Assembly (NCBI RefSeq): GCF_009604455.1 | Contig: NZ_WEGL01000006.1 | Span: 496,001-560,000, forward strand | DNA: 64,000 nucleotides | Origin: Streptomyces sp. RB17 | GTDB lineage: Bacteria; Actinomycetota; Actinomycetes; Streptomycetales; Streptomycetaceae | Direction: 5' to 3' | Part shown: positions 8,511-17,314 of the stretch, in pieces | How positions within the stretch are numbered: the first letter of the stretch is position 1 | Layout of the letters: every line of letters begins with the position of its first letter | Translations under genes and position numbers: made by a program | Notes under the pieces: model-generated | Told to the model about the DNA's origin: nothing | Database searches by the model: none | What the model saw: the letters and a program-made list of their open reading frames with translations, nothing else

Positions 8511-8551
8511 CACGGGGTGCGGATGCCTGCATTCAGGCGCCGCACCCCGTG
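8511..8551 (+). terminator. Strong intrinsic terminator after uppP
   Basis: A 12-bp perfect stem, CACGGGGTGCGG pairing with CCGCACCCCGTG, has a second stem GCCTG/CAGGC inside it and is followed by the T-rich AATGTTTTCTTA. Confidence 0.85.
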
Positions 8552-8572
8552 AATGTTTTCTTACGGGACGCC

Positions 8573-8602
8573 TTGACAGTCCCGGCCCGCAACCCGCAGG
8601 AT
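8573..8602 (+). promoter_or_regulatory. Sigma-70-type promoter of the amino-acid operon regulator
   Basis: TTGACA (8573-8578), an 18-bp spacer, and CAGGAT (8597-8602). The predicted start point falls on or next to the GTG at 8610, so the mRNA is probably leaderless. Confidence 0.65.
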
Positions 8603-8609
8603 CGCTCCC

Positions 8610-9344
8610 GTGAACCTGTCAGACAGCCAGACAGGTGGCCCAGGCCCCCGGCGTGTGAGCGCCATGGAAGCGGTCCTGGCCCACCTCCGCGGCGCCATCG
8701 AACGCGGCGCGTACGCCATCGGCGACAAGCTCCCCTCCGAGGCCGAGCTGTGCCGCACCCTCGAGGTGTCCCGGCCCGTGCTGCGCGAGGCACTGCGCGC
8801 GCTGCAGACGATGGGCCTGACCGTCTCCCGGACCGGCAAGGGCACCTTCGTCGTCGCGAACGCCGTCGAGGACCCCACCTTCGGCGACTACGCCGCCAGC
8901 GACCTGCTCGAGGTGCGCCGGCACATCGAGGTCCCCGTCGCCGGGTACGCGGCCGTGCGCCGCACCCCGGAGAACCTGGACCACCTGGCCCATCTGCTCG
9001 ACCGCATGGAGCGGGAGACGGACACCACGGCCTGGGTCGCGATGGACACCCTCTTCCACCTCGCGATCGCCGAAGCCGCCCAGAACCCGGTCTTCCGCCG
9101 GGTCATCGAGGAGATCCGCGACGCACTGGCGCGTCAGTCGGCCTTCCTCAACGAGCTGGGCGGCCGCCGCGAGCAGTCCAACCGCGAGCACCGGGCCATC
9201 GTCGAGGCGCTGATCGACGGTTCCGAACACGACGCGGTTCAGGCCATGAGCCACCACCTGGACCGCGTCGAGACGACCCTCACCGACATCGTGCGTCCCC
9301 AGCGGACGGACGACCTCCCCACGGAAGGCGGACCCGAGGCGTGA
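8610..9344 (+). CDS. FadR/GntR-family transcription regulator
   Basis: 244 aa. The N-terminal winged helix (about residues 18-85: DKLPSEAELCRTLEVSRPVL, GKGTFVV) is followed by an all-helical FCD ligand-binding domain with metal-coordinating His residues (LFHLAIAEAAQNPVF, HRAIVEALI). It is the first gene of a set for asparagine, aspartate and glutamine breakdown and overlaps the permease by GTGA, so it is likely the local repressor. Start GTG 8610 lies at the predicted transcription start. An inverted repeat CCTGTC-N9-GACAGG (8615-8635) just inside the gene is a candidate self-binding site. Confidence 0.9.
   Translation: MNLSDSQTGGPGPRRVSAMEAVLAHLRGAIERGAYAIGDKLPSEAELCRTLEVSRPVLREALRALQTMGLTVSRTGKGTFVVANAVEDPTFGDYAASDLLEVRRHIEVPVAGYAAVRRTPENLDHLAHLLDRMERETDTTAWVAMDTLFHLAIAEAAQNPVFRRVIEEIRDALARQSAFLNELGGRREQSNREHRAIVEALIDGSEHDAVQAMSHHLDRVETTLTDIVRPQRTDDLPTEGGPEA
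8615..8635. promoter_or_regulatory. Candidate operator for the FadR-type regulator
   Basis: Perfect inverted repeat CCTGTC-N9-GACAGG at the transcription start and first codons. A repressor bound here would block initiation. FadR-type proteins bind short palindromes of this kind; the match is by eye only. Confidence 0.4.
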
Positions 9345-10780
9345 GCGAGCAGCACCTCAAAGACGAGACGCGCCCCTCGTCCGGCCATGTCGACGCCGGA
9401 GACGCCGGCTACAGCAAAGGCCTGAAGCACCGGCACGTCAACATGATCGCCATCGGCGGAGCCATCGGCACCGGCCTCTTCCTCGGCGCGGGCGGCCGGC
9501 TCGCCGACGCCGGACCCTCCCTCTTCATCGCCTACGCCGTCTGCGGCGTCTTCGCCTTCCTGGTCGTACGCGCCCTCGGCGAACTCGTTCTGTACCGCCC
9601 GTCCTCCGGCGCCTTCGTGTCGTACGCCCGGGAGTTCCTGGGCGAGAAGGGCGCCTACACCGCGGGCTGGATGTACTTCCTGAACTGGGCGACCACCGGC
9701 ATCGCCGACATCACCGCGGTCGCCACCTACACCCACTACTGGGGCATGTTCTCCGACATCCCTCAATGGTTGATCGCATTGATCGCCCTTGCGGTCGTCC
9801 TGACCGTCAACCTGATCTCCGTCAAGATATTCGGTGAGCTGGAGTTCTGGTTCGCGATCGTCAAGGTCGGCGCGCTCGTGGTCTTCATGGCGATCGGTAT
9901 CTTCCTGCTGGTCACCCAGCACCCGGTCGCCGGCCACCACCCCGGTCCGTCCCTGATCACCGACAACGGCGGCGTCTTCCCCAACGGCCTGCTGCCGATG
10001 CTGCTGATCATCCAGGGCGTCGTCTTCGCCTACGCCTCCGTCGAGCTGGTCGGCGTGGCCGCCGGTGAGACCGAGAACCCCGAGAAGATCATGCCGAAGG
10101 CGATCAACTCGATCATGTGGCGGGTGGGCCTGTTCTACGTCGGCTCCGTCGTCCTGCTGTCCATGCTGATGCCCTGGACCGGCTACAGCGCCGGCGAGAG
10201 CCCCTTCGTGACGGTCCTGTCCCACATCGGCGTCCCCGCGGCCGGCGACGTGATGAACCTGGTCGTGCTGACGGCCGCCATGTCCTCGCTGAACTCCGGC
10301 CTGTACTCCACCGGCCGCATCCTGCGCTCCATGGCCATGAGCGGTTCCGCGCCGAGGTTCACCGCGCGGATGAGCCGCAGCCAGGTCCCGTACGGCGGAA
10401 TTCTGCTCACCAGCGGCATCTGCGTCCTCGGCGTGGGCCTCAACTACGTCGTCCCCGCCGACGCGTTCGAGATCGTCCTGAACTTCGCGGCGATCGGCAT
10501 CCTCGCGACCTGGGGCATGATCATGCTCTGTCACCTGCTCTTCTGGCAGAAGACCCAGAAGGGCGAGCTGACCCGGCCGTCGTACCGGCTGCCGGGCTCC
10601 CCCTGGACCGAAGTCGTGACGCTGGCGTTCCTCGCCTCCGTCCTGGTCCTCATGTACGCCGACGGCGGCACCGGACGCACCACCGTGCTCTGTCTGCCGC
10701 TGATCGTCGCAACCCTGGTCGCGGGCTGGTACGGCATCCGCGGCCGGATATCCCGCACGTCCACCGGCGCCGACGCGTGA
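9341..10780 (+). CDS. Amino acid permease, probably L-asparagine (AnsP-like)
   Basis: 479-aa APC-superfamily/AAT-family transporter with 12 predicted helices. The family signature is near the N-terminus (IGGAIGTGLFLGAGGRLADA), followed by GPSLFIAYAVCG and, in the middle, ELVGVAAGETENPEK. The GTG start overlaps the regulator stop. The downstream asparaginase, aspartase and glutaminase point to asparagine or related amides as substrate; the transporter sequence alone only says amino-acid permease. Confidence 0.9.
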   Translation: MSEQHLKDETRPSSGHVDAGDAGYSKGLKHRHVNMIAIGGAIGTGLFLGAGGRLADAGPSLFIAYAVCGVFAFLVVRALGELVLYRPSSGAFVSYAREFLGEKGAYTAGWMYFLNWATTGIADITAVATYTHYWGMFSDIPQWLIALIALAVVLTVNLISVKIFGELEFWFAIVKVGALVVFMAIGIFLLVTQHPVAGHHPGPSLITDNGGVFPNGLLPMLLIIQGVVFAYASVELVGVAAGETENPEKIMPKAINSIMWRVGLFYVGSVVLLSMLMPWTGYSAGESPFVTVLSHIGVPAAGDVMNLVVLTAAMSSLNSGLYSTGRILRSMAMSGSAPRFTARMSRSQVPYGGILLTSGICVLGVGLNYVVPADAFEIVLNFAAIGILATWGMIMLCHLLFWQKTQKGELTRPSYRLPGSPWTEVVTLAFLASVLVLMYADGGTGRTTVLCLPLIVATLVAGWYGIRGRISRTSTGADA

Positions 10781-10808
10781 CCCGCGTACCGGCCGACCCG
10801 ACTCATCG

Positions 10809-11837
10809 ATGCAGGCAGTGATGTACAGCAGTTCCCCGGCGGACGCACCCCTTGTCCGCGAACCCCTCCACGCCCCGGTCGCCCACCTCATCCGCGGTGG
10901 AGTCGTCGAGGGCATCCACTACGGTTCCGTCGTCGTCCTCGGCGCCGACGGCACGGTGGAGTTCCAGCTCGGCGACATCGAGGCCGCCTTCTACCCGCGC
11001 TCGGCCGTCAAGCCGCTGCAGGCCGTGGCCATGCTGCGGGCCGGGCTGCCGCTCGACGGCGAACTGCTGTCGCTGGCCGCCGCCAGCCACTCCGGCGAGA
11101 ACCGTCACCTCGCCGGCGCCCGGCGCATCCTCGAACTCGCCGGGCTCACCGAGGACGACCTGCGCAACGTCCCCGACATGCCGTTCGACCCGGCCGTCCG
11201 GGACGCCTGGGTGCGCGCGGGCCGCACGCCCTCCCGGCTCGCCCAGAACTGCTCCGGCAAGCACGCGGCCATGCTGTGGACCGCCCAGCTCAACGGCTGG
11301 TCCCTCACGGACTACCTCGACCCGAAGCACCCGCTGCAGCAGGCGATCCAGGAGATCGTCGAGGACCTGACCGGCCAGCGGGTCGCCCGGGTCACCGTGG
11401 ACGGCTGCGGCGCGCCGCTGTTCTCCATCTCCCTGCACGGCCTCGCCCGTGCCCTGTCCCGGATCACCTCGGCCGCCCCCGGCACGCCCGAGGCCCGGGT
11501 CGCCGACGCGATGCGCTCGCACGCCGAGATGGCCTCCGGCGCGGGGCGGGACGTGGCTGCGTTGATGCGAGCCGTGCCCGGGTTGCTCGCGAAGGATGGT
11601 TTCGAGGGCGTGCAGGTTGCCGCCCTGCCCGATGGGCGGGCCGTCGCGGTGAAGATCGCGGACGGGGCGAACCGGGCGCGGATTCCGGTGGCTGCGGCGG
11701 CGCTCGCTCGCGCGGGCGTGGATCCCGAGCTGCTGACCGAGTTCTCGGGGGAGCCGCTGCTCGGGGGTGGGGAGCCGGTGGGTTGTGTGCGTGCGGTGCG
11801 TGCGCTGGACCCCGTTGAGCTTCCTGCCTGCGCATAG
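10809..11837 (+). CDS. L-asparaginase (type II, Rhizobium AnsA-like family)
   Basis: Hydrolyses L-asparagine to aspartate and ammonia. 342 aa, of the asparaginase_II family distinct from the E. coli enzymes. Family stretches are VVLGADGTVEFQLGDIEAAF, FYPRSAVKPLQAVAML, ASHSGENRH, QNCSGKHAAML and VDGCGAPLFSISL. Starts at 10809 and 10821 are both ATG; neither has a strong ribosome site. It follows the permease by 28 bp and feeds aspartate to the aspartase encoded next. Confidence 0.9.
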   Translation: MQAVMYSSSPADAPLVREPLHAPVAHLIRGGVVEGIHYGSVVVLGADGTVEFQLGDIEAAFYPRSAVKPLQAVAMLRAGLPLDGELLSLAAASHSGENRHLAGARRILELAGLTEDDLRNVPDMPFDPAVRDAWVRAGRTPSRLAQNCSGKHAAMLWTAQLNGWSLTDYLDPKHPLQQAIQEIVEDLTGQRVARVTVDGCGAPLFSISLHGLARALSRITSAAPGTPEARVADAMRSHAEMASGAGRDVAALMRAVPGLLAKDGFEGVQVAALPDGRAVAVKIADGANRARIPVAAAALARAGVDPELLTEFSGEPLLGGGEPVGCVRAVRALDPVELPACA

Positions 11838-11875
11838 GGATTCGCCGATTTCAGAGGGGGACTACGGGTCGTCGC

Positions 11876-11933
11876 GGGTCTGCCGGCCGTCTGTGGTCGA
11901 TCGCGCAGTTCCCCGCGCCCCTTTCAGGGGCGC
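11876..11933. repeat. Copy of a dispersed Streptomyces intergenic repeat with hairpin
   Basis: Contains GCGCAGTTCCCCGCGCCCCT and a perfect hairpin GCGCCCCT-ttc-AGGGGCGC (11915-11933). Read on the minus strand it continues into GGAACTGCGCGATCGACCAC, the same order as the copy inside the response-regulator gene at 3411-3467. It may act as an attenuator between asparaginase and aspartase. Confidence 0.65.
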
Positions 11934-11970
11934 TTTCACCTCCGTACCTCAGAAAGAGGACCGTTTCCTC

Positions 11971-13383
11971 ATGACCGCCGCCACCACTCGCAGCGAACAC
12001 GATCTGCTCGGCGACCGGGACATACCCGCCGACGCGTACTGGGGTGTGCACACCCTGCGTGCAACGGAGAACTTTCCCATCACCGGCACCGCGATCTCCG
12101 CCTACCCGCACCTGATCGACGCCCTGGCCGCCGTCAAGGAGGCCGCCGCTCTCGCCAACGAGGAGCTCGGCCTGCTGGCGCCGGAGAAGGCGCGCGCGAT
12201 CGTCGCCGCCTGCCAGGAGATCCGGGCGGGCAAGCTGCACGAGCAGTTCGTCGTCGACGTCATCCAGGGCGGCGCCGGCACGTCCACCAACATGAACGCC
12301 AACGAGGTCGTGGCGAATCGCGCGCTGGAACTCCTCGGCCATGACAAGGGCCGGTACACGTACCTGCATCCCAACGAGGACGTCAACCTCAGCCAGTCCA
12401 CCAATGACGTCTATCCGACCGCCGTCAAGATCGCGACGGTGTTCGCGGTCCGTGGACTGCTCAAGGCCATGGCTGTACTGCAGGACGCCTTCGCCCGTAA
12501 GGCGGTCGAGTTCCGTGACGTGCTCAAGATGGGCCGCACCCAGCTGCAGGACGCCGTGCCGATGACGCTCGGTCAGGAGTTCTCGGCCTACGCCGTGATG
12601 ATCGAGGAGGACCGCAGCCGGCTCGCCGAGGCCGTCGAGTTGATCCATGAGATCAACCTGGGCGCCACGGCCATCGGTACGGGGCTCAACGCGCCCGCCG
12701 GGTACGCCGAGGCCGCCCGCCGACACCTGGCCGACATCACCGGACTGCCGCTGGTCACCGCCGCCAACCTGGTCGAGGCCACCCAGGACTGCGGTGCCTT
12801 CGTGCAGATGTCCGGTGTGCTGAAGCGGATCGCCGTCAAGCTCTCCAAGAGCTGCAACGACCTGCGGCTGCTGTCCTCCGGTCCGCGTGCGGGCCTCGGT
12901 GAGATCAACCTGCCGCCGGTGCAGGCCGGTTCGTCCATCATGCCGGGCAAGGTCAACCCGGTGATCCCCGAGGTGGTCAACCAGGTCGCCTTCGAGGTGA
13001 TCGGCAACGACGTCGCCATCACCATGGCCGCCGAGGCCGGACAGCTCCAGCTCAACGCCTTCGAGCCGATCATCCTGCACTCCCTGTCGGAGTCCGTCAC
13101 GCACCTGCAGAGCGCCTGCCTCACCCTGGCCGAGCGCTGCGTGTCCGGCATCACCGCCAACACCGAGCGGCTGCGCGCCACCGTGGAGAACTCCATCGGC
13201 CTGGTCACCGCCCTCAACCCGCACATCGGGTACACGGCCGCCACCGAGATCGCCAAGGAGGCGCTCGTCACCGGCCGTGGCGTGGCCGAACTGGTGCTGG
13301 AGAAGGGCCTGTTGCCGGCCGAGAAGCTGGCCGGGCTGCTGCGTCCCGAAGTCGTCGCCGGCAGCGGGGCGCCTGCCGCCTGA
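11971..13383 (+). CDS. aspA: Aspartate ammonia-lyase (aspartase)
   Basis: Converts L-aspartate to fumarate and ammonia. 470 aa, full length for the fumarase/aspartase superfamily. Signature GSSIMPGKVN (320-329), the THPN-like YLHPNEDVNLSQSTNDVYPT stretch and GRTQLQDAVPMTLGQE are all intact. ATG 11971 is preceded by AGAAAGAGGA. Fumarase is the main alternative, but the asparaginase, permease and glutaminase context and the QDAVPMTLGQEF pattern favour aspartase. Confidence 0.93.
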   Translation: MTAATTRSEHDLLGDRDIPADAYWGVHTLRATENFPITGTAISAYPHLIDALAAVKEAAALANEELGLLAPEKARAIVAACQEIRAGKLHEQFVVDVIQGGAGTSTNMNANEVVANRALELLGHDKGRYTYLHPNEDVNLSQSTNDVYPTAVKIATVFAVRGLLKAMAVLQDAFARKAVEFRDVLKMGRTQLQDAVPMTLGQEFSAYAVMIEEDRSRLAEAVELIHEINLGATAIGTGLNAPAGYAEAARRHLADITGLPLVTAANLVEATQDCGAFVQMSGVLKRIAVKLSKSCNDLRLLSSGPRAGLGEINLPPVQAGSSIMPGKVNPVIPEVVNQVAFEVIGNDVAITMAAEAGQLQLNAFEPIILHSLSESVTHLQSACLTLAERCVSGITANTERLRATVENSIGLVTALNPHIGYTAATEIAKEALVTGRGVAELVLEKGLLPAEKLAGLLRPEVVAGSGAPAA

Positions 13384-13391
13384 CCTGCGGT

Positions 13392-13413
13392 TACGGGCCG
13401 GTATCAGCCCGTA
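13392..13413 (+). terminator. Weak hairpin between aspA and glutaminase
   Basis: TACGGGC pairs with GCCCGTA across 8 nt, 8 bp after the aspA stop. It could partly terminate or simply cap the aspA message. Confidence 0.35.
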
Positions 13414-13447
13414 CGCGAGTGGGCTCCAGGGCCGGTGCGGAGGCACA

Positions 13448-14386
13448 ATGGTGATCATGACAACGACGTCGTCCCTCACCTTCCTGCCGGTCCTGGAGCG
13501 CATCGCCGAGGAGATCGAGCGCACGCCCGGACGCGGCCGGGCCGCCGACTACATCCCGGCCCTCGCCGCCTGCGATCCCCGCCGCTTCGGCATGGCCGTC
13601 GCCGAGCTGGACGGCACGGTGTACGGGGTGGGGGAGTGGCGCGAGCCGTTCTCCACGCAGTCCATCACCAAGGTCTTCACCCTGGCCCTGGACCTGTCCC
13701 GCGAGGGCGACGAACTCTGGGAGCACGTGGGCCGCGAGCCCTCCGGCAACCCCTTCAACTCCCTGGTCCAGCTGGAGTACGAGAACGGCATCCCGCGGAA
13801 TCCCTTCATCAACGCGGGCGCCCTCGTCGTCACCGACCGCCTCCAGACCCGTACCGGAGACGCGGCCGGCGAACTGCTGACCTTTCTGCGCACCGAGAGC
13901 GGCAACGCCACCCTGGACTTCGACAAGGAGGTCGCCGCCTCCGAGACCGCCCACGGCGACCGCAACGCCGCCCTCGCCCATTTCATGGCGTCCTACGGCA
14001 ACATCGACAACGACGTGCCGACCCTGCTCGACCAGTACTTCCGGCAGTGCTCCGTCACCGCCTCCTGCGCCGACCTGGCCCTCGCCGCCGGCTTCCTCGC
14101 CCGGCACGGCATCCGCGCCGACGGCAGCCGCCTGCTCACCCGCAGCCAGGCCAAGCAGGTCAACGCGGTGATGCTGACCTGCGGGACGTACGACGCGGCC
14201 GGTGACTTCGCCTACCGGGTCGGTCTGCCCGGCAAGAGCGGCGTCGGCGGCGGAATCATCGCGGTGGTGCCGGGCCGCTGCACCCTGTGCGTGTGGAGCC
14301 CGGGCCTGGACGAGCGCGGCAACTCGGTGGCGGGGGTGGCGGCCCTGGACCGGTTCACCACGCTGACTGGGCTCTCGGTGTTCTGA
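13448..14386 (+). CDS. glsA: Glutaminase (GlsA family)
   Basis: Hydrolyses L-glutamine to glutamate and ammonia. 312 aa, single serine-dependent beta-lactamase-like domain. Catalytic S72-I-T-K75 within EPFSTQSITKVF, substrate-binding NPFINAGALV, and GKSGVGGGIIAVVPG near the C-terminus. Possible starts are ATG 13448, GTG 13451 and ATG 13457; GGAGG at 13439-13443 suits 13451 best. Last gene of the amide-catabolic set. Confidence 0.93.
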   Translation: MVIMTTTSSLTFLPVLERIAEEIERTPGRGRAADYIPALAACDPRRFGMAVAELDGTVYGVGEWREPFSTQSITKVFTLALDLSREGDELWEHVGREPSGNPFNSLVQLEYENGIPRNPFINAGALVVTDRLQTRTGDAAGELLTFLRTESGNATLDFDKEVAASETAHGDRNAALAHFMASYGNIDNDVPTLLDQYFRQCSVTASCADLALAAGFLARHGIRADGSRLLTRSQAKQVNAVMLTCGTYDAAGDFAYRVGLPGKSGVGGGIIAVVPGRCTLCVWSPGLDERGNSVAGVAALDRFTTLTGLSVF

Positions 14387-14522
14387 CAGGACTTGTTGAC
14401 AGGAGACAAGCCACGACGTACCCGCAGCCGGCAACGCGCTCTCACCCACCAGTTACATCGCGGCCCCCGCCCGGCAGGGCTGCCGTCGCCTTCCGGCCAC
14501 CCGGCGTTGACACGCTGAAGCA

Positions 14523-15935
14523 GTGTTGGCCATGGCATTCCCCGTCGATCTCCGCCGCTGCCAGGTGCTCGGGCTGGCCGGCACCGCCTTTCTCGCGCTG
14601 GGCGGTGAGACGGCCGGTGCCCTGCCCGTGCAGGATCTCCTGGCCCCCGCCTCGGTGCAGGTCGCGCTCGGCCTGGTCGGGGTGTACTTCGGCGTCGTCC
14701 TGCTCATAGCGGCCTGGGTGCTCCTCGGCCGGCTGGTGCGCGGCCCCCAGCCGCCCACCCCGCGTGCCCTGCTGCTGGTGCTCGCCGTGTGGACGGCACC
14801 GCTGCTGCTCGCGCCCCCGCTGTTCAGCCGGGACGTCTACAGCTATCTCGCGCAGGGCGCCATGGTCGACGCCCACATGGACGTCTACGCCCAGGGCCCG
14901 GCCCAGCTCGGTGGCCCGCTCGCCGACGAGGTGGCCCCGATGTGGCAGCACACCGGCGCCCCGTACGGCCCCGCCTTCATGGCCCTGGCCTCCGCGCTGT
15001 CCGGCCTGACCCGCGGGCAACTGCCCGAAGGACTGCTCGGCATGCGCCTGGTCGCGCTGCTCGGCGTGGCCCTGATGGCGGTGGCGCTGCCCCGCCTCGC
15101 CCGGCACAGCGGCGCCGACCCGGCCGCCGCCCTCTGGCTCGGCGCCCTCAATCCACTCGTCCTGCTGCATCTGGTCGCGGGTGCCCACAACGACGCCCTG
15201 ATGCTCGGTCTGCTGGGGCTCGGGCTGGTCGCCGCGCGCGGGGACCGGCCGGCCGGCGGTGTCCTCGGGGCCGTCCTCGTCACCCTGGCCGCCCTGGTCA
15301 AGGCGCCGGCCGCGCTCGGGCTGCTGGCGGTCGTGGCCCTCCAGGCCCGCTCCGGCCGCCGCCCGCTGCCGGCCGTCCTGACCGCGGCGGCCGCCTCCGC
15401 CGTGACCACGGTCGCCGCCACGGCCGTCGCCGGCACCGGCTACGGCTGGATCGGCGCCCTGGCCACCCCCGTCTCCCCGCACAACTGGGCCCTGACCAGC
15501 CTGCTCGGCCGTGCCACCGGCGCGCTGCTGGAACACCTCGGCAGCAGTCTCGCGCCGCTGGCCGTGCCGGCCTGGCATCTGCTCGGCCTCGCCGCCACCG
15601 CCGTCGCCGTGGCGCTGATATGGCTCCGGCTGCGCGTCAGACCGGTGTACGCCCTCGGGCTCAGCCTGCTGACGGTCGCCGTGTTCGGCCCGGCGATCCG
15701 CCCCTGGTACGTGCTGTGGGGCCTGTTCCTCATCGCCGCCGCCGCGCCCAGCACCTCGGTACGGCACCGGGTCGCGGCCCTGGCCGGCGTCCTCGCCCTC
15801 GCCGTACTGCCCAGCGGCGGCCCGGCCGACCTCGGGCAACTGGTGCTCGCCGTCTCCGGCGGGGTGCTCGGCGTGGTCGTGCTGTGGCAGGCCCACCAGG
15901 CGGCCCAGGCCCCGGCCCCGGGACGCATGGCGTGA
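14523..15935 (+). CDS. Polyprenol-phosphomannose-dependent alpha-1,6-mannosyltransferase-like membrane GT
   Basis: 470 aa with about 12 hydrophobic helices, resembling MptB-type GT-C enzymes that extend cell-envelope mannans from lipid-linked mannose. Family-like features are the SRDVYSYLAQGAMVD motif in the first loop (acidic D before Y), GAPYGPAFMAL, LVAGAHNDALMLGLLGLG and AIRPWYVLWGLF. Start GTG 14523 or ATG 14532. It overlaps the next glycosyltransferase by GTGA. The acceptor is unknown. Confidence 0.8.
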   Translation: MLAMAFPVDLRRCQVLGLAGTAFLALGGETAGALPVQDLLAPASVQVALGLVGVYFGVVLLIAAWVLLGRLVRGPQPPTPRALLLVLAVWTAPLLLAPPLFSRDVYSYLAQGAMVDAHMDVYAQGPAQLGGPLADEVAPMWQHTGAPYGPAFMALASALSGLTRGQLPEGLLGMRLVALLGVALMAVALPRLARHSGADPAAALWLGALNPLVLLHLVAGAHNDALMLGLLGLGLVAARGDRPAGGVLGAVLVTLAALVKAPAALGLLAVVALQARSGRRPLPAVLTAAAASAVTTVAATAVAGTGYGWIGALATPVSPHNWALTSLLGRATGALLEHLGSSLAPLAVPAWHLLGLAATAVAVALIWLRLRVRPVYALGLSLLTVAVFGPAIRPWYVLWGLFLIAAAAPSTSVRHRVAALAGVLALAVLPSGGPADLGQLVLAVSGGVLGVVVLWQAHQAAQAPAPGRMA

Positions 15936-17314
15936 GGGGGCCGCGTACGACCAGGGGCCGTCTGCTGCTGGTTCTCTTCCTCGGTGCCGCGGTCACCGTC
16001 TTCACGGCGACCGTGCCGCTGCTGCGCGACTTCTTCGACCTGCGCGTCTACTACGGCACCGTGCACACCTGGGCGCACCACGGCGGGCGGATCTACGACT
16101 ACCAGGTGCCGGGCACCTCGTACGGCTTCACCTATCCGCCGTTCGCCGCGGTCGCCATGCTGCCGCTGGCGCTGCTGGACCGTACCTCGGCGATCGTGGC
16201 CTCCCTGCTGGTCAACCTGGCCGCGCTGGCGGTGGTTCTGCGGATCCTGGCCGGAGGGGACTGGCGGCGGCACGGCTGGTACCGGTGGTCGCTGTGCCTG
16301 TGCGTGCTCGCGCTGTTCGAGCCGCTGCGGGACACCTTCAGTTTCGGCCAGGTCAACCTGGTGCTGCTCGCCCTCGTCCTGGGGGACTGTCTGCTGCTGG
16401 CGACCGGACGGGAGCGCTGGGCGGGCGCCGGGATCGGGCTCGCCGCCGCGGTGAAGCTCACGCCCGCCCTGTTCATCGGCCTGCTGCTGCTCGCCGGACG
16501 GCGCCGGGCGGCCGGTGTCGCGACGGCCGTGGCCGTCGCGGCGACCGCGCTCGCCGCCTGGGCGGACCCGCGGGCGTCCCGCTTCTACTGGACGCAGGCG
16601 CTGTGGGACACCGGCCGGGTGGGCCGGCTCGACTATGTGTCGAACCAGTCGCTCCAGGGGGTGCTGGCCCGCCTCGGCGAGCCGGGCCGCCCGCTGTGGG
16701 CGACGGTGGTCCTGCTGACCCTGTGCATCTGGGCCTGGCGGGCCCGTCGGGCGGTGCGGGCCGGTGACTGGGCGGCGGCGTTCGCGCTCACCGGGGCGGC
16801 GGCCTGCCTGGTCAGCCCCATCACCTGGGTGCACCACCTGGTGTGGCTGCTGCCGTCGTTCGCCGTACTGCTGCGCACGGGGCACCCGCGGATCGCGGGC
16901 GCCCTGTACGCGGTGCTGTGCACGAGCGTGGTCTGGCTGTGGTTCGACGACGCCTCCGGCATCGGCGGCTTCCTCGGCAGCAACACCTACACCTGGATCA
17001 CACTGGGTCTGCTGCTCGGCCTGCCGACGGGTCAGCCGGGCGGGGTCCGGTTGTCCTTGGCGCGCAGCGCCAGCGCCGTGGTGCCCGCGGCGAGGGCCGA
17101 GAACCCCACGACGATGGCGACGCCCGGCCAGAACGAGTCGTCGTCCGGTGCCTGCGACGTGGCCGCGGCCACCGGCTTGGCCGTCGACGACGGCCGCGAC
17201 TTGGCGCGCAGCCCGTCCAGCGAGCCGACCGGATCCACCCGGCCGGCCGCCGCGAAGCCCCAGTCGAGCAGCTTGCGCGCCTCCTGGTACACCGCCAGCC
17301 CGCCGCCCTGCTGA
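15932..17314 (+). CDS. GT87-family (DUF2029) membrane glycosyltransferase
   Basis: 460 aa, multi-pass, of the GT87/DUF2029 alpha-mannosyltransferase family. The first loop has LRVYYGTVHTWAHHGGRIYD with YGFTYPPFAA, and VKLTPALFIGLLLLAGRRRA is the family core. The natural fold appears to end near residue 370 (LLLGLPTGQPGG). The remaining 90 or so residues are read from the antisense of the convergent carboxypeptidase gene and are low-complexity, so the stop seems lost and replaced by read-through. It probably acts with the preceding GT on the same lipid-linked glycan. Confidence 0.82.
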   Translation: MRGPRTTRGRLLLVLFLGAAVTVFTATVPLLRDFFDLRVYYGTVHTWAHHGGRIYDYQVPGTSYGFTYPPFAAVAMLPLALLDRTSAIVASLLVNLAALAVVLRILAGGDWRRHGWYRWSLCLCVLALFEPLRDTFSFGQVNLVLLALVLGDCLLLATGRERWAGAGIGLAAAVKLTPALFIGLLLLAGRRRAAGVATAVAVAATALAAWADPRASRFYWTQALWDTGRVGRLDYVSNQSLQGVLARLGEPGRPLWATVVLLTLCIWAWRARRAVRAGDWAAAFALTGAAACLVSPITWVHHLVWLLPSFAVLLRTGHPRIAGALYAVLCTSVVWLWFDDASGIGGFLGSNTYTWITLGLLLGLPTGQPGGVRLSLARSASAVVPAARAENPTTMATPGQNESSSGACDVAAATGLAVDDGRDLARSPSSEPTGSTRPAAAKPQSSSLRASWYTASPPPC

